Shown: positions 33,701 through 46,700 of the stretch, one piece after another
Layout: each line of letters begins with the position of its first letter
Position numbering within the stretch: position 1 is the first letter of the stretch
NCBI GenBank assembly: GCA_030704615.1
Contig: CM060731.1
Span: forward strand, 28,830,001-28,894,000
Origin: Takakia lepidozioides
Taxonomy: Eukaryota; Streptophyta; Takakiopsida; Takakiales; Takakiaceae
Direction: 5' to 3'
DNA length: 64,000 nt
Made by a program: the position numbers and the translations under genes
The notes under the pieces: model-generated
Told to the model about the DNA's origin: nothing
What the model saw: only the letters and a program-made list of their open reading frames with translations
Databases searched by the model: none

Positions 33701-34885
33701 GTGAAAATGGGTTATTCTCCCTTGGTCCCTAAACAATCCTTCCACAAGAAATGGTCTCACCTTCTCGGACAATCGAACCCGTGGAACCTGGTTTGGGTGG
33801 ATATCTGGAAGAAACATAGACTAGTTAAAATCTCATCTTTTCTTTGGCGGGTTGCCAACAGAATTTTCCTTGCGGGGAGCAATATCTCTGACCCCCTCCC
33901 CCCTCTTCCTGCCTAGCATGCAGTTTCAATGCTCCAGAAGATTTGGAGCACTGCCTAGTCTCTTGTCCCTTTGCTGCGGCAGTTTGGGCCCGTGCCACGG
34001 CCCTTTATGCATTCTGGAAAAATGATCTCATCTTTTCCACTTTTGCTCTTCTCTTTAATGTCAAAGATGGGAGCTTGTTTTGTTCCTGTCCATTTTGGGA
34101 GTCCCTTAGAGGAATAGCGCTTTGGCATATATGGAAGATGAGGTGTTATACTGTTTTTCAAAACGATTTGCCTTGCCTGCAAAAGGTCATATACCTAGCT
34201 CACTCAGACCTAAAGTCTGAAGCTCGAAAGTCTTGGTGTACCCTTGTGGCAGCGATTGCAAGATGTGGAATCAAGAAGAAAGCTCCTTGCAAATTTCGAC
34301 AGATCGTGGGGCAAAGGAGGATTTTTTGCAGAAGAATTGATGACTCACAGATTGAGTGGTATGAAAGCACCCTGCTTGCTGGAAGTGCCATCAATAACAA
34401 AGATTCTCCAATGGTTGGTAAGGATATGGAAGTAAATTGGAGGCACAAAAGAAGTTTGCGAAAGGGGAAATCCAAGGCTCGTTTATCTTTTGAGGCCCCC
34501 AAGAGAAAGAGAGGCAATATGTAGATCTCTGTTTTGGATCTTGTTGTTCTCTCTTTGGCCCTGCTTAGATGATGCAAATTATCTCTTGTATCTGGTGCAC
34601 TAGCATTTAGTCCTCTAGTTTAGCAGGCTGGTTTTAGTTTGTTTAGGCCTGTATTCTGCTCTCTGAGCTTCTAGCCCTGTCATACAATCCTGCACTATTT
34701 GGTACAGTGCTTTGTAGCCTTTGTAGTCTGATTCATGGCCCTTTTCTCCCTCCCTCCCTTGAACTACGGGCTCGGAGTGGTATCTCATTCCTATGCCTTA
34801 TGGCTTTTGTAAGGTTATTTTTTCCTTACCATTATTAATAAATTTCTTAGGGCTGCAATCCCATGTTCATAAATAAATAAATAAA
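33701..34885 (+). mobile_element. LINE 3' end: zinc-binding RT domain plus tail
   Basis: The frame at 33701-33916 reads VWVDIWKKHRLVKISSFLWR, and 33943-34524 reads EHCLVSCPFAAAVWARA and ends FEAPKRKRGNM. This is the zf-RVT (zinc-binding in reverse transcriptase) module that follows the RT in plant LINEs. A frame break sits at about 33900-33940. The 3' untranslated tail has GGTTATTTTTTCCTTACC, AATAAATTTCTTAGGGCTGC and a (AAATA)n end near 34865-34885. The endonuclease and RT catalytic parts are absent, so it is 5'-truncated and inactive. Confidence 0.8.
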
Positions 34886-34943
34886 CAAGCCTCAAACGGC
34901 AATTGGCTCTCTTGTTTTGCTTTGGCACAACATAAGGGCCATG

Positions 34944-35270
34944 CCACACTAGCGGCACAACCAACGACACTGACATGGACGTTGCAACTAGGGATTATTA
35001 GATGATATAGGTCCATGTCACCAAGCGGCAATGAATCGGCTACCACACTATAGCATAAGCCCACTGGCAAAAAAAAATCGGTATGAGAGACCATTGCACG
35101 AGGGGGTTGGAGAGACCAGCTTCGTGATGTGGGAGAATCGCATCACGACAAAATATCTTCCTAAAATTGTGGACATCGAGGGGACACTTTTTGGATATCT
35201 GTATTTCACGATAATGTGACATGTAAGTGCCATGTCAACGCCTCATAGCCGGCAACAGCCGTTAGTGTGG
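34944..35270. mobile_element. MITE candidate, 327 bp
   Basis: The ends are CCACACTAGCGGC and, reversed, CCACACTAACGGC (one mismatch in 13). The short length and lack of coding fit a miniature inverted-repeat element. I found no convincing target-site duplication, so the boundaries may be off by a few bases and the superfamily is open. Confidence 0.5.
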
Positions 35271-35684
35271 TAGGTAGAGCGGCACACTGCCGTCCCTTTA
35301 ATCAATAGGAGGGTCCGATATTGAGTGCTGCTGCCCTCTTGCTTGCCGCTAGGTTGGTATCACCCTACGAGGAAGGTAAGACTAGGGAGCTTGACTCAGC
35401 ACAACACACCAATCAGCTCCTTGACACGGTGTAAGGTATTTTGACTGCATTTTCTCCATTGACATGTCTCCGCAAAGTCTCTCTCTAAAGAGAACCAATA
35501 AATAAATAAATACACATAAACATAAGCATTAGTAAAACATCGGAGCAAAGTTCAGAATAAAAAATAAGAATGAGAAAACAGTAGGAACTGAAAAAGTGAG
35601 ACTCGGAGAGATGAGCATGAGAGCGTGAAGTTGCAGTGGGAAGGGTTTTGGGTGTGAAGGTCGTAGGGTTTGCATCGTTGCACC
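35271..35684 (+). promoter_or_regulatory. Upstream region/5' leader of the sucrase/ferredoxin-like gene
   Basis: 413 bases between the MITE candidate and the ATG. It includes an (AAAT)n run near 35500-35513. No TATA box can be assigned with confidence. The first ATG in frame is at 35685 (context CACCATGGCC, a good plant start context). Confidence 0.35.
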
Positions 35685-38600
35685 ATGGCCACCAGCTCGG
35701 GACCCGAGGAAGCGCGCCCGGTGACCCCCGCAGAGACTTTGCAGGCAGCGGGAACGGAACAGAGCAGCACCGATGATGAATCCAGCTATGGATTTTCCCG
35801 TCCAGAGATTAACAAGGACGCATTGGTGGGAAGTGTGGACTATTTCGAGCGCCATGTGTTTTTGTGCTATAAAGGCCCCCAGAGCTGGCCTGCCAAGGTG
35901 GAGTCTGCTGACTTCGACCCGCTCCCCCATAGCATGGTGGCTGCATTGCGGAAACACAAGAACGACATGCCCAAGAAGGTGAGTTTCCGGGAAACAAATC
36001 GTTGTAAATTAAGCTCAGTTTGGTTGTTCGATCCACCTAGCGATTTATATTTTCCAATTTGGCGAAGTCTCCGATCACGTCCTATAGTCTCTGCCACTCT
36101 CTACAGCCGCAGGCAGGGTCTTAAATGCCGCTGATCAGCTGGAAAATTGGGGAATTCTGGTATATGTCATGCGGGTCGGCAGTGACCTTGACTTTCATAT
36201 CCGAATATTAGCATCCACCACCTTGTGCAAAGACTTCACTGTTCAAGATCACTTCGATCTCAAGTACGATGGTGAGGAAGGGGAGCTGAATAATTGATCT
36301 CGTCCTCCTTCCCTCGTTATTCTACGATTGGGGGACATTCTCGAGTCAAACTTCAGATTATTGTGTGATTTTGCTAAGATTGTAGATTTTGTGAACGGCT
36401 GTCTGACTGGGTAACGGGCTTGAATATGGCTACAATGATGGATTCTGCGCATTCCTAGGTGACACCACGTCCTTGGTGTGTGTGGTGATTTGCAGACTCG
36501 CCTGACTATTGCGGAAGGGTTCACATCTGATTCCTCTGGAGATGTCCTGATCTTCCCAGATATGTTGAAGTACAAGTGAGTTTTTCTGCTTTCATCCTCG
36601 TATACGTTACTTCACTGTCATGCGCGGCGACACTCTGGACCCAGCAGGACTTTGGTTTGTGTATGCAGTTTGGCTGGTTAGAATGGCCTGCATATTTTAC
36701 TGAAGATTAGGGTACAATGTTGGGTGCTTGTGATCAGGTGATGTTGAAATGTAGCCTGGACTTATGTGCTTTTATGTGGTAGGGGACTGGGCCATTCGGA
36801 CATTGAGTCATTTGTGGATGAAGTCCTGGTGGCGGGCAAGGAGTGGGCACTGGGCAATGCAGAGCCACTAGTGGGTAGCCATGTGTTTATTTGTGCACAT
36901 GGCAGTCGTGATAAGCGCTGTGGTGTTTGTGGGCCCCCATTGAAAGAGAGATTTACTGAAGAAATTACAAAACTTGGGCTGGAAGAGAAAGTGTCAGTGA
37001 AGTTTTGCTCCCACATTGGTGGACACAAATATGCAGGCAATGTAATTATCTTCAGCCCCACAGAAGATGGGATGGTGACAGGCCACTGGTAAGGATCGTG
37101 TCCATTTCTCGTTCCACTCCTGAAATGGCAGGTGGATTCTGTAGGTGTTTTCTTAAGTGTCAGGTGCTTGGGCTCCCTGGCAGCCATTCAAGAATATCTG
37201 AGTTTCCCCATGATCTCCTATCCAGACGACATTTGAAAAACTGTAGGGAAACTTCAACTCAAGGTGTCAGTTGGGTCTCTATGGTAGACAATCACCTTGT
37301 CAAAAGGACGATTGTTGCTTGACCATCCAAAGGACCTACAGGTCTGTTGATCCCTTTTATCAAACAAATCTGAGAATTGCCCAAAGTTCTACGTTTTATA
37401 CTGGCAAATCTCAATCTTATTTAAGACCATGCAATAAGCAGGAAACTTCCGTTTGAAGTCGCACATTTCTGCACAAGCAGATGTGTACAGTTTGGTCTGG
37501 CCACATGAGAGCCTTAACATGTGCCTGACTGTCAAAGCACGTGGAATTATGTTGCCGTCAGTAGCAGTGTTTGCTAATGTAGGAGTTGTTTTGGTGAGCA
37601 GGTACGGTTATGTCACTCCAAATCACGTGCCTGAACTGCTGGAGCAGCACATTGGCCAAGGGAAGATTATAGAGCGGCTCTGGAGGTAGGTTTTGTTTCG
37701 CCAACTGGCGGTCAGACGGTGGTAGTTGGAGTCTCTTTTCCTGTGTTTTGCCTGAGTATTTGGTTCCTCCACTGTCTGATATGGGGGAATGTTCCTGTTA
37801 TAACAAGAAATTGCCTTGTGAATGTAAGTTCTGTGGCATTTGTGCTGTTGGTGCAAATCTGGAAGGATCCTCCGCGAGAACTTCAATTTCTTTAGTCTAA
37901 TTGCTATGGAAAGATTCTATGTGACTCCTTGTGAGGGTTATGGGTTCAATATGAATCCGTGTTCATTGTTTTGTTTGTATCCGTGTCTATTTTGTCCTTG
38001 CTTCTTTTTCTTTCTATTGTATTTTTTCTTGTCTCTGTTTTTCTTTACTTCGTTCCCTTCTGTTCTGCCCAATCAGGGTGCGGGGTCTATGGCCGCAAGA
38101 CAACGTCTTATGAGTAAATTCTGTTTTTCTTTTCTTTGCTGTTTTTTCTGGTTTTATCTTCTGGAAAGCCCTCTAACCGCATATGAGATCTTCTCTCTAT
38201 TCCTTTTTAGTTACCTTCAATTGTAAGTATGGAGATATCTTGATACTTTGAGGATACTTTGAGGTTTGGGAACAATGCATCAACGTCTGGTCTGGTTGTC
38301 CGAAGACTTACATTTCTTCTGCCAGGATCTATGATCTGAAGTCATGAAGGGATGTATGATCTGTCTAAATGGGCCACCATGAAAGGATATGACCATTGGT
38401 GGATGTCCTACTTGAGGTCCAAGGAATGTAACTTTTCTTATTGGTACCTCTCCTTTTTTGACCTCACCGTTGGTGGTGGACTGCCACATTGCAGGGGGCA
38501 GATGGGGATGAAAGAGGAGGAGCAGAAGCAGTTGCAGCAACAGAGGCTTGGGCAAGCAGAGGGAGGGGGGTGCCCCTGCAGTGAAAGTCAAGATCAACTG

Positions 38601-38942
38601 TGCACCCGCGAGACTGCCCATCAAAATGGATCAGACCCTAAACTTGACAAAAGCTGCAGGGAGCCTTCAACCCTACTGCCTCGTGTTGGGTCACGAGACC
38701 TACTGCCTCGTATTGGGTCACGAGACCTCCACAAAATGGAAGGGGATGAGGAAGATGATGCTACTATCTTGACACGAGTGTTACCTGTGAAGAAGAGCTG
38801 GCCAGCGCGAGTGCTCAAGATGCCTAAGTGGGCTCAGGACTGGGAGAGCGAGGATATCAAGGCGGCCCTGGCTGTCGTGGGAGCTGCTACATGTGTGGCT
38901 GTTGCTTATTTTCTGTACCGGAACTCAACCAAGCAGCAGTGA
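35685..38942 (+). CDS. Sucrase/ferredoxin-like protein (thioredoxin-like ferredoxin), C-terminal anchor
   Basis: Exons are 35685-35978, 36496-36575, 36783-37088, 37602-37685 and 38495-38942. Borders are GT-AG, phases are 0/2/1/2 as needed, and the product is 403 aa. The family (Suc_Fer-like, AIM32-related) has a thioredoxin-like ferredoxin fold. Its motifs are clear: HVFLCY near residue 57, VFICAHGSRDKRCGVCG in exon 3, FCSHIGGHKYAG, and WYGYVTP followed by the basic IIERLWRG. The cysteine/histidine sets are the likely iron-sulfur ligands. After a charged linker the C-terminus has a hydrophobic helix (AALAVVGAATCVAVAYFLY) ending NSTKQQ, which suggests a tail anchor. Exon 5 has a tandem 8-residue repeat (LPRVGSRDLLPRIGSRDL). 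The substrate is unknown; despite the name, sucrase activity is not implied. Confidence 0.93.
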
Positions 38943-40723
38943 TGGTAATTCTTGAAGGTTTTTTGTTGCATCACAGGAAGGGATGACATGCTTGTCAGCT
39001 GTTCATTGCAAGGCGACAACTTGCCCAAAGTGCACATGGGTAGATTAATGGACAGAAGCTCTCCATCTACACGATTCTGTAGTCGCGTACGGTGAATCTA
39101 GCTTGTACTCTTTACGTTTTTTACTGCGCTCATCAGGGCTCTAATTGGATAGGAGCTTGTACCTCTGCTGGTAGTGTACAAGGACACTTGCTTCCATAGC
39201 AGCACACATATATGTGGTCCACCAGGTATTCATGAGGTTGATATGTTGTGTATGTCTGGTTCTGACTTGTAACCTACGGCATCTTCTGCAATGTCAAGCA
39301 AAACCATCATCTTCGGCACAATCAGGGTGAGCTTTGGCACTTAACAGCTGTGTTGTTGGTTGCTTTCCACTGGCGATCTGGGACATTGTGTTCCCAGAGA
39401 CTAAACTCAGAGAAGGTGTCACTTGGGAGGAAAAGGGTGCCTGGTGGTAGGAGAAGATGATATCAGGCAGGTGCTAAGTTGTGGGTTGTAAAACAAGTGG
39501 CAACTGCAATATTTGCTGGCCTCTGTCATAAGGTAGAGACTATACATTGATCTACTAGTCCCACGTCTCCATTGTGTTACTATATACTCTTGTGCACCTT
39601 TTCTTTGGATGAGCTGCATTCTCATTTCCTGTACTTTAAAAGGCTGACTCTCCCAACAGCTGATCATGACCTTATGATTTTCAGGTGAGCTCTCCCTCGG
39701 ACATAGAGGGACTAGCAGGCCTTTTTACCTGTGAGCGTAATAAGATTTGAAAACCAAAATCATAAAACCATGTGGTCAGACACACATTAATCTCTCTCTC
39801 CCTTTCAATTCTGAGCCAGCAGAGTATCCACAGTCAAGTTGTCCTAACTCAAATAGGGAGTGATTACTAAGCATTTGTAGAAAAGTGCATTAAGTCGAGT
39901 GTGGGAAATGGTGTCTTGCTGTTGCCCTTTGTAGTATCACACAGTCCACTTCACATATCTCGGACTATACTATTAAGTGTTGTGTTCATACAGTTTTGGC
40001 AGGATACTGGAAATAGCTTCATGTTTCAGTCATTCAAAAAATCTAAGGATGCAAAGTCCTCAAGGATCTCTACTGGGTGTGTGATTACATGCCAACTTTT
40101 TGGAGGAGATATAGTGCGCCAAGGGCAGCTGAGAGTTGTTTCTACGGAGCATTTCTGCAATAACCAATGCTCACTTCTCAAACTTTCAGTGTTCACTCTC
40201 CAATTTTTGGTGCAGCAATGGCAGCTCCTGACACCTGTTTTCTGCCATCTAATGGCAGCTCTCTGGGGTTGCTCTCACTTTGCATATGTCCCATAAGGGC
40301 ATGTAAAGGGAGTGCTAGGTACCCCAAAACCAGACACCTAAGATGCCAAGAAGAGATGCCAAGGTCCAGAGAGAGGAAAAAAAAATAGAAGACACAGAAA
40401 ACAAGACAAGGCCGTTGACCATGATACAGAAAACAACACCAACTAGAGAAGTAAAATGTGTCTAACACTTCAGCCCCCCTTCAAAATTCTTAGTTTTAGA
40501 GCTTAGGATGGCGTATATTCCTTTGAATACAGTATTTAAAAGCAGTGATTTACCTGGTAGGGTGGAGCCATTTCGCTTGTTGTTGTTGGTAGAGCGACAG
40601 CTCGGGTTGACTGTGAAGGGTGTGTGATTGAGGCAAGGAGCGATGGTGTGAGGTTGATCAACACAGACAAGCAATTGGGTTAGGTTGCTTCGACTGACCT
40701 GCGAGTGAGCGGATACTAGGACG
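38943..40723. other. Intergenic region between the ferredoxin-like gene and MED23
   Basis: No coding frame is supported. The first few hundred bases are probably the 3' untranslated region of the upstream gene; the last 150 or so (about 40560-40723) are probably the MED23 leader. No terminator or TATA box could be fixed. Confidence 0.4.
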
Positions 40724-43700
40724 ATGGAGGTGAGTTCAGGAGGAGGTCAATCCATCAGCAGCATGCGCGTGGCCATCCAAGACCTCTTCAATGTTTATCT
40801 GGGGGTGAGTTTCGAATCCTGAGAGCTGACCCATAAGCATATCTGAAGCAAGAAGTAGTGAACTGCTGAGAGGCTTGTCAGACATTCAGTCAGCTCCAAC
40901 GGTTGGCAATAGAGAGAGGGAGAGATTGTATTTAGCTAAGGACGTCGAGGTCGAGGTGTGAAGATGTATTTGCAACCTGTGATCTGAGTGCGAAGCACAT
41001 GGAATGGCAGCTAATTTCCTGTCTTATCTTGCACTTCTGCGTGCATTTTCATGAGCTTCAATTTCATTGGGTTATAGTTTGTGTTTCTCATCAATGGAAG
41101 TACTGGGGTTACACAACGCTGCACAACTTGAAGACGCAAGTAAAATTTGTTTTCGAGCTGCAAGGTGCAAGTTTTAGTAAGATTGGGATTTTTTTTCCCC
41201 CATCATGAGCTTGAGAAGGTCGACGCCTAAAGTTCAGTTAGCAGACTCGGCGCAATGCGGCCGAAATCCTTAACTTAGTTTGGGTGGCAAGCCACAAAGT
41301 GGCTGGTTTGGCTCCAGTCTGGAGGCTTTGGCTTCCTTATGTGTTATGCACTAGTCTGTTTTTTGACTCGTTGCAACCCTTGCTTGTCTTGCATTTGCAG
41401 CGAAGCCTGAATAGCAAAATGGATGGTTCAAGAGAGAATCCGTAAGTGTTGTTTCTTGTCCATGCTCTACTTCAGCTCGGATGATCTGATTGTTTCACTG
41501 TCTCCTCTCTCTCACCTCCATCTATTGACTAGGAGGAGGCTGGAAAATTGCACCTTCAAGTTTATTGCCGTTGCGTTAGTGTTATGATGAATTGCGCATT
41601 GAACAATGGGCGCAGGACATCTTCACTGCCGAAAAGAGTGTCAGTCAGTAGCAGACCTACTCCCAAGGATGAGCAATTTTCGAGTGACTTTTTGCAGCTG
41701 CAATCCCAGTTTATGGTGAAAATTATGGAAATTTTTGTCAAATATTTCTTTGAATTCTTGAGGTTGTTTGGCTCATTTCAGCTTACATCGTTTGGTTCCT
41801 GTTTCCAGAAACCTTCAATTGTTCAGATAGTGCCTTTTGGGCACATCCTAGGCTGTTTGTCCATAACCTGACCAGAGGAAGAATTGAATTTGCCTTTGCA
41901 ATGGAATCCCACTAGGTATTGTAAGTGAATTGAGGAGCTAAACTGTCTAAGTTCACTTGGTTGGGGGAAAAGGACCAGGAGCAGGGTCGGGCAGTGACGG
42001 AGGCAGTAACAGCAACGCTGTTGGTGCAATGCAGTAGCCATGCGCTGCAGGCTGATTTCCTTCTCTCAGCTTTGCAAATGCTCACCAATCTTGGTGTTAT
42101 TCGCTGGGACTCCTTTCTGCCCATGTTGCTACGTGCTTCGGTGACAGCTGAGATGAGTGGCTTGTCAACACTGGGACCTGTGCAGGCAGGTAGCATGGGG
42201 TCTGTTGGGGGCCCACCAGCTGGCCCTGTGTCATTACTCATGGCAGGAGCATCTGGAGCAGCTGCAGCTTCCTCCCCTGCTTCTCCCTCTCCCTCTTCCA
42301 ATCTCTTGACCTCACCTGCGCATGCAAGTCTAGCTGCATCGCCAGCCCATTCACCACTTGTCCTTGTGTCTGGAAATGTGTCCCAGTTGTCTTCAACCAG
42401 CAATGTGACCGTGCCGGGAGTGAAAGTACTAAACTGGTTGCGGCCATTGGTGTGCAAAGTAATGCTTGTTGCTTTGGAGGGAGACCTGAAGCCTGTGACC
42501 TGCCTCGATATTCTCTTGCAAATAATTCAATGGATTCACAGTTGGGATACTAAGGGTGAGACGAAGAAGGAAGATGAAGGCAATAGCAGGCCTAGAGTAC
42601 AGAAGTTGGAGTCAGTGACGTGGCTTCATAGTTGTGTGGATGTCATTTGGGCATTAATTGACGAGAGCAAGTGCCGCGTCCCATTCTACGCATTGCTCCA
42701 TGACCGCACTGAGCTGCAGGTCTGTATGTGTGGTCTGTGTTCTTGAGTAGGACTGGATGGATTCCCTTCTGGCCATGTGGGTGAAGGGCATGGTACCATT
42801 GCTGCAGGAAATTTTCACTGTCATGGGCCCTTAACTACTCTTAGCCCCACTGGGATTGTCGCAGCAAGTGACACCAGGGATGATGCACGCAATTGTCACC
42901 GAGCCTTGTTACAGGGTTGAGCAGGGTTCTGTGGCTATTTGAACAGTTTGGGTTCTCCATTATCATGAGTGTTCAAAATACAGGCTCCTGAGCATCATCC
43001 TAACTGAGATGGTTTGGACTGCTGCAGGTTGAGCAGTGGCTGGAGGATGAAGTACTTCTTGCACTTTACCTGGAGGTGCACCGCAGACGTGACAAAATAG
43101 CTCTGCACATGATGCCGCTAGACCAGCACTTACACTGTCCCACCTTTGCCACACTTCGCATTGCTCCCTTCACCTATCCTGGTATCATGGGCGAGCCTCT
43201 GCATGGCGAGGTCTATCCTGACCTGCACTCTGTTTTGTGTGTCAAAGTTGTTGGACAGCTTTCATATAGTACACGTGGGGAGAGTCAGGCACGGTGCCCA
43301 GGTGTACAGCGTGTCTGCATTAGAACAAGAGGAATCCCCTCAAAATGAGTGCTTCCTTGCATCTGAGTATGACCTAAACTTAATGGCAACATTATGTTTG
43401 CTCTTCCATGTTCTGGACTTATGTCTTAATATTGAAGCATTTAACTACAAAGCGTTGTAGTTTCTTAATACTTCACCAAGAGCCCTCCAGTGCTAACTAC
43501 CTGCCAGCTTACTAAGCAGTCATAAAGTCTTTCATCATGGTGCAGAGGTTGGGGCCTTTAAGCCACCAGTCCACCCTCTTGAGCATGATGACATCCAAAA
43601 ACATGGCCTAAGAGCTCTCCAAGCTTCATATGAACCAGAAAATTTCCGGAAATTCTGGACACTATGATAGCTTATGAATCAGACTGGATATGATCACATA

Positions 43701-46700
43701 ATTGCCTACCTTCAATTGGTAGGAGAAACTTGAGTTTTTTGAATAAATCTGTAAATTTGAACTGACATATCAAGTGGATCATAACTTAGTAAATTGTCAA
43801 TCTATGACTGCAAATAAAAAGATTTACAAGAGTTTCCAATGTAGGATGTTTGTCAACTTCCTCAAAAGTGTTTTTTGAGTTGTCAAGCTTTGAGATTTTC
43901 ATAACTGCTGCAAGTTGTCACGGAAATTCCTTTGAACAAGAAGTCTAGACGCAGCTGAAGACAATCATTGAGTTTTTCATTGAAAGATGACCAACTTTCT
44001 CGTTATCCCTTAATACTTACGAAGATGTCTTGAAGTCTCCACATTTCTCTCAGGTCCGCCATTGTATGTTCATGACCCTTTTAATTTAGTCTAGTGGCTC
44101 AATATAAAATGGATGCAGGATGTTGCAACAGCAGTGCCAAGGGGGAGCTTGGAGTGGGATAGGGCATTGCGGTGCCTACGACAGGGGCTGCGGGTGGGTG
44201 TGTCAACTGATTGGTGGAGACGGGTACTCGTGGTGGCCCCACGGTTTAAGAAAAATGTGCAACAACCTAACCCTCCCAGGGCAGGTGCCATCTATTTAGG
44301 CCAACCATCTTTTGAATTTTCTGCAGATATGACCTGCGATGCTGTGGTTGAACGCATCATGGAGCTCATGCAACCCCTGACCACAGGCAAAGTCTAACTC
44401 TTTCCTGCTTTTTCAAGAGGTTCTCTTTGTTAAAAGATTTTGCCTGGTTGTAGTGGTATGGACATCCCATCCTTTTTATGTCAGTCTTATCTTGAAAGTG
44501 TCACGCTTTTTCTTCCTGTCCTCTTGCTCTGTGGTTTCATTATGATAAGGTAGAGTTTCGTTGTGAGTGAAAAGATAATCTGATATTTCTGAGTTGCAGG
44601 CAACACGGGTGGAACGGTGGCAATGACAGAGATAGGGAGGTGGCAAGAGTGGTTGATGTTTTCAGACCTCTTCTATTTCTTCATGAGCACGGGCTGCCTC
44701 GACTTCTTGGACTTGATTGACAAGCTGGCAGTACGGTTTTCAAGTGGGGAGCAGTCAGTGATGCGCAGCAATCATGTCACATGGCTGCTGGCTCAAGTGT
44801 TTCGACTTGAGACGGTTTCGTCTACCATTGGCTCTGATTCTCGGAAGGTTGTCCCTCCCTCTTTCTCTGTTGTAGGTGCTTATCTTGAAACTACCTGGAT
44901 GCTCAAGTGGAGGCTTCTTTTTCATTCCATATTGGTCCGTAAACTGGAACCTTATTGCATGCACTTATAGAAATCACCTGAGCCAAAATATAAAATGTCG
45001 ACATGAGCATCTGGAACCGTTCGTTAGTTTCCAGTCAATAATCTTGTGACAAAATTTAATCCAGGTTGGTCTTCTTGTTTTACCCACAAGAGATTTTTGT
45101 GCTTTCAGGTATTAATAATCTGAAAATGCAAACAGGAAAGAGGGAGATGTAATTGAGGGTATTACCTGGTGTATTTCTCCTAAGACACAACCTCTTTTGC
45201 AGGTTGTTATGCATTTGCAAAACAGTATTCTTGACTTGTCTGGGTGGCTGTCATTTGGTGTATGGCATCTGCGGTAATTGAAGGCACTCTTTGCGAAGCT
45301 TTGCAGAATGTCTGTGAGAGTCCTAGTATCTGGGGTTTCAAGACTTCCACAGAACTTTTCAAGACCATGCAATTGTAGATGGGAACCTGAGGAGGATGGG
45401 TTTGTGCTGCAGGTTGAGACAGCTCGCAAGATTCTGGCTTTCAACATGTCAGAGCGATCAGTAGATCAAACTGCCAATGTGACAGCGCAGGCATTGCTGC
45501 TGGATTTTGTTGGCAGTAACCAGATGCTGCTCTTATGGTCCATCGACCGTTCCATGATGGAGCATCTTCATGGTAACCGCATGCAAGAACACATGCAGAA
45601 GGGCAAAGTCATTGACGAGTGGTGGAAGCAGGTCCTGAAAGGTATAGTTGGGACCTTCTACCTTACTTTCCAGTTGGTTTTGTGTTTGACTAGCCTTCAC
45701 CCAGGACTATGAATGCCTTGCATGGGATGCAGGATTTCTGCTTTATGTAGGGAATGCTGAAGTGTTTAGAAACTGACCGAAGTTTTTGGGCTTCTGGAAC
45801 TTTGAGTGCACTGTGTGGTTCAAGATACCATGCACTAGACTAGGATTGTATGTGCCATTGTTGTCAAATGACTTGGGCAGATTCAGTACCTATTACAAAT
45901 TGCAGTGTACTATTTTTCATATGACAAGATTTTTGGAGCACTGCAGCCTGTGGCTCATCTTTGTGCCACTTTTCCCTCCGATGTAGGAGAATTCATGAAC
46001 AATTTGGTTTTAGTTCTCCTTGGGACCGTCCAGGACGAGGTGGTACATTATGATGTCCCAGCGCAGATGGCTTGCACCCCCTCATTCAGCTGCGTCAGGT
46101 CACAAACTGCCACCAATCTTCCCCAGTGGCATGTAGGGGCCATACTGCTGAATGGGAGAGACCCTGCACCATGCAATGACCATCCAGCTGCTTTTCATGT
46201 GGCGGTTTCTCGGATGTGGATGTTAAATACTACTGGACGGGTTAGTTGTTTTAGACTCTCAAACCAGGATCTACCAAGCTCTCACTCAAACAATACAGAC
46301 AAGATGTACGCTCAACAATCTAGACTCACGAAGGTAGAACTTTATTTCAACCAAATTGTGAAGGAAGCTACCACAGTTTCATGGCACAGCTTGCTTCAAG
46401 TGCAGATCCATTTGCATCATAGTGGAGTCTTCCAGTTTCTAGTGTATTGGATAGTTACAGTGGCCCATATACACAAGATTTACTACGTGACCCAGTCCTA
46501 TCAGCCGTGGCATGACACTTCCCATAGTACAATGAATTGGAAGGTTTCATGGTTTTCATAACAAGTTCTACTGTCTATTGAGTACCGCAGGCCCCCAATC
46601 TGTTCGTGACATGAGCCTGCGCCTAGTCTAGTCAGACAGGTCAAAGCCTGGCTGAAAGCGTGACTGTATTAGTGAATAATTTCCAGTACATGGAGACCAT

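Noticed and set aside
34944-35270. Second CACTA element (ends contain CACTA and TAGTG)
   Set aside because: The 3-bp flanks are CCA and TGG, inverted rather than direct, so the inverted repeat starts farther out and the CACTA signature is coincidental.
45905-46561. 218-codon plus frame inside a MED23 intron
   Set aside because: No recognisable motif, and MED23 reads correctly across the intron 45642-46897 without it.
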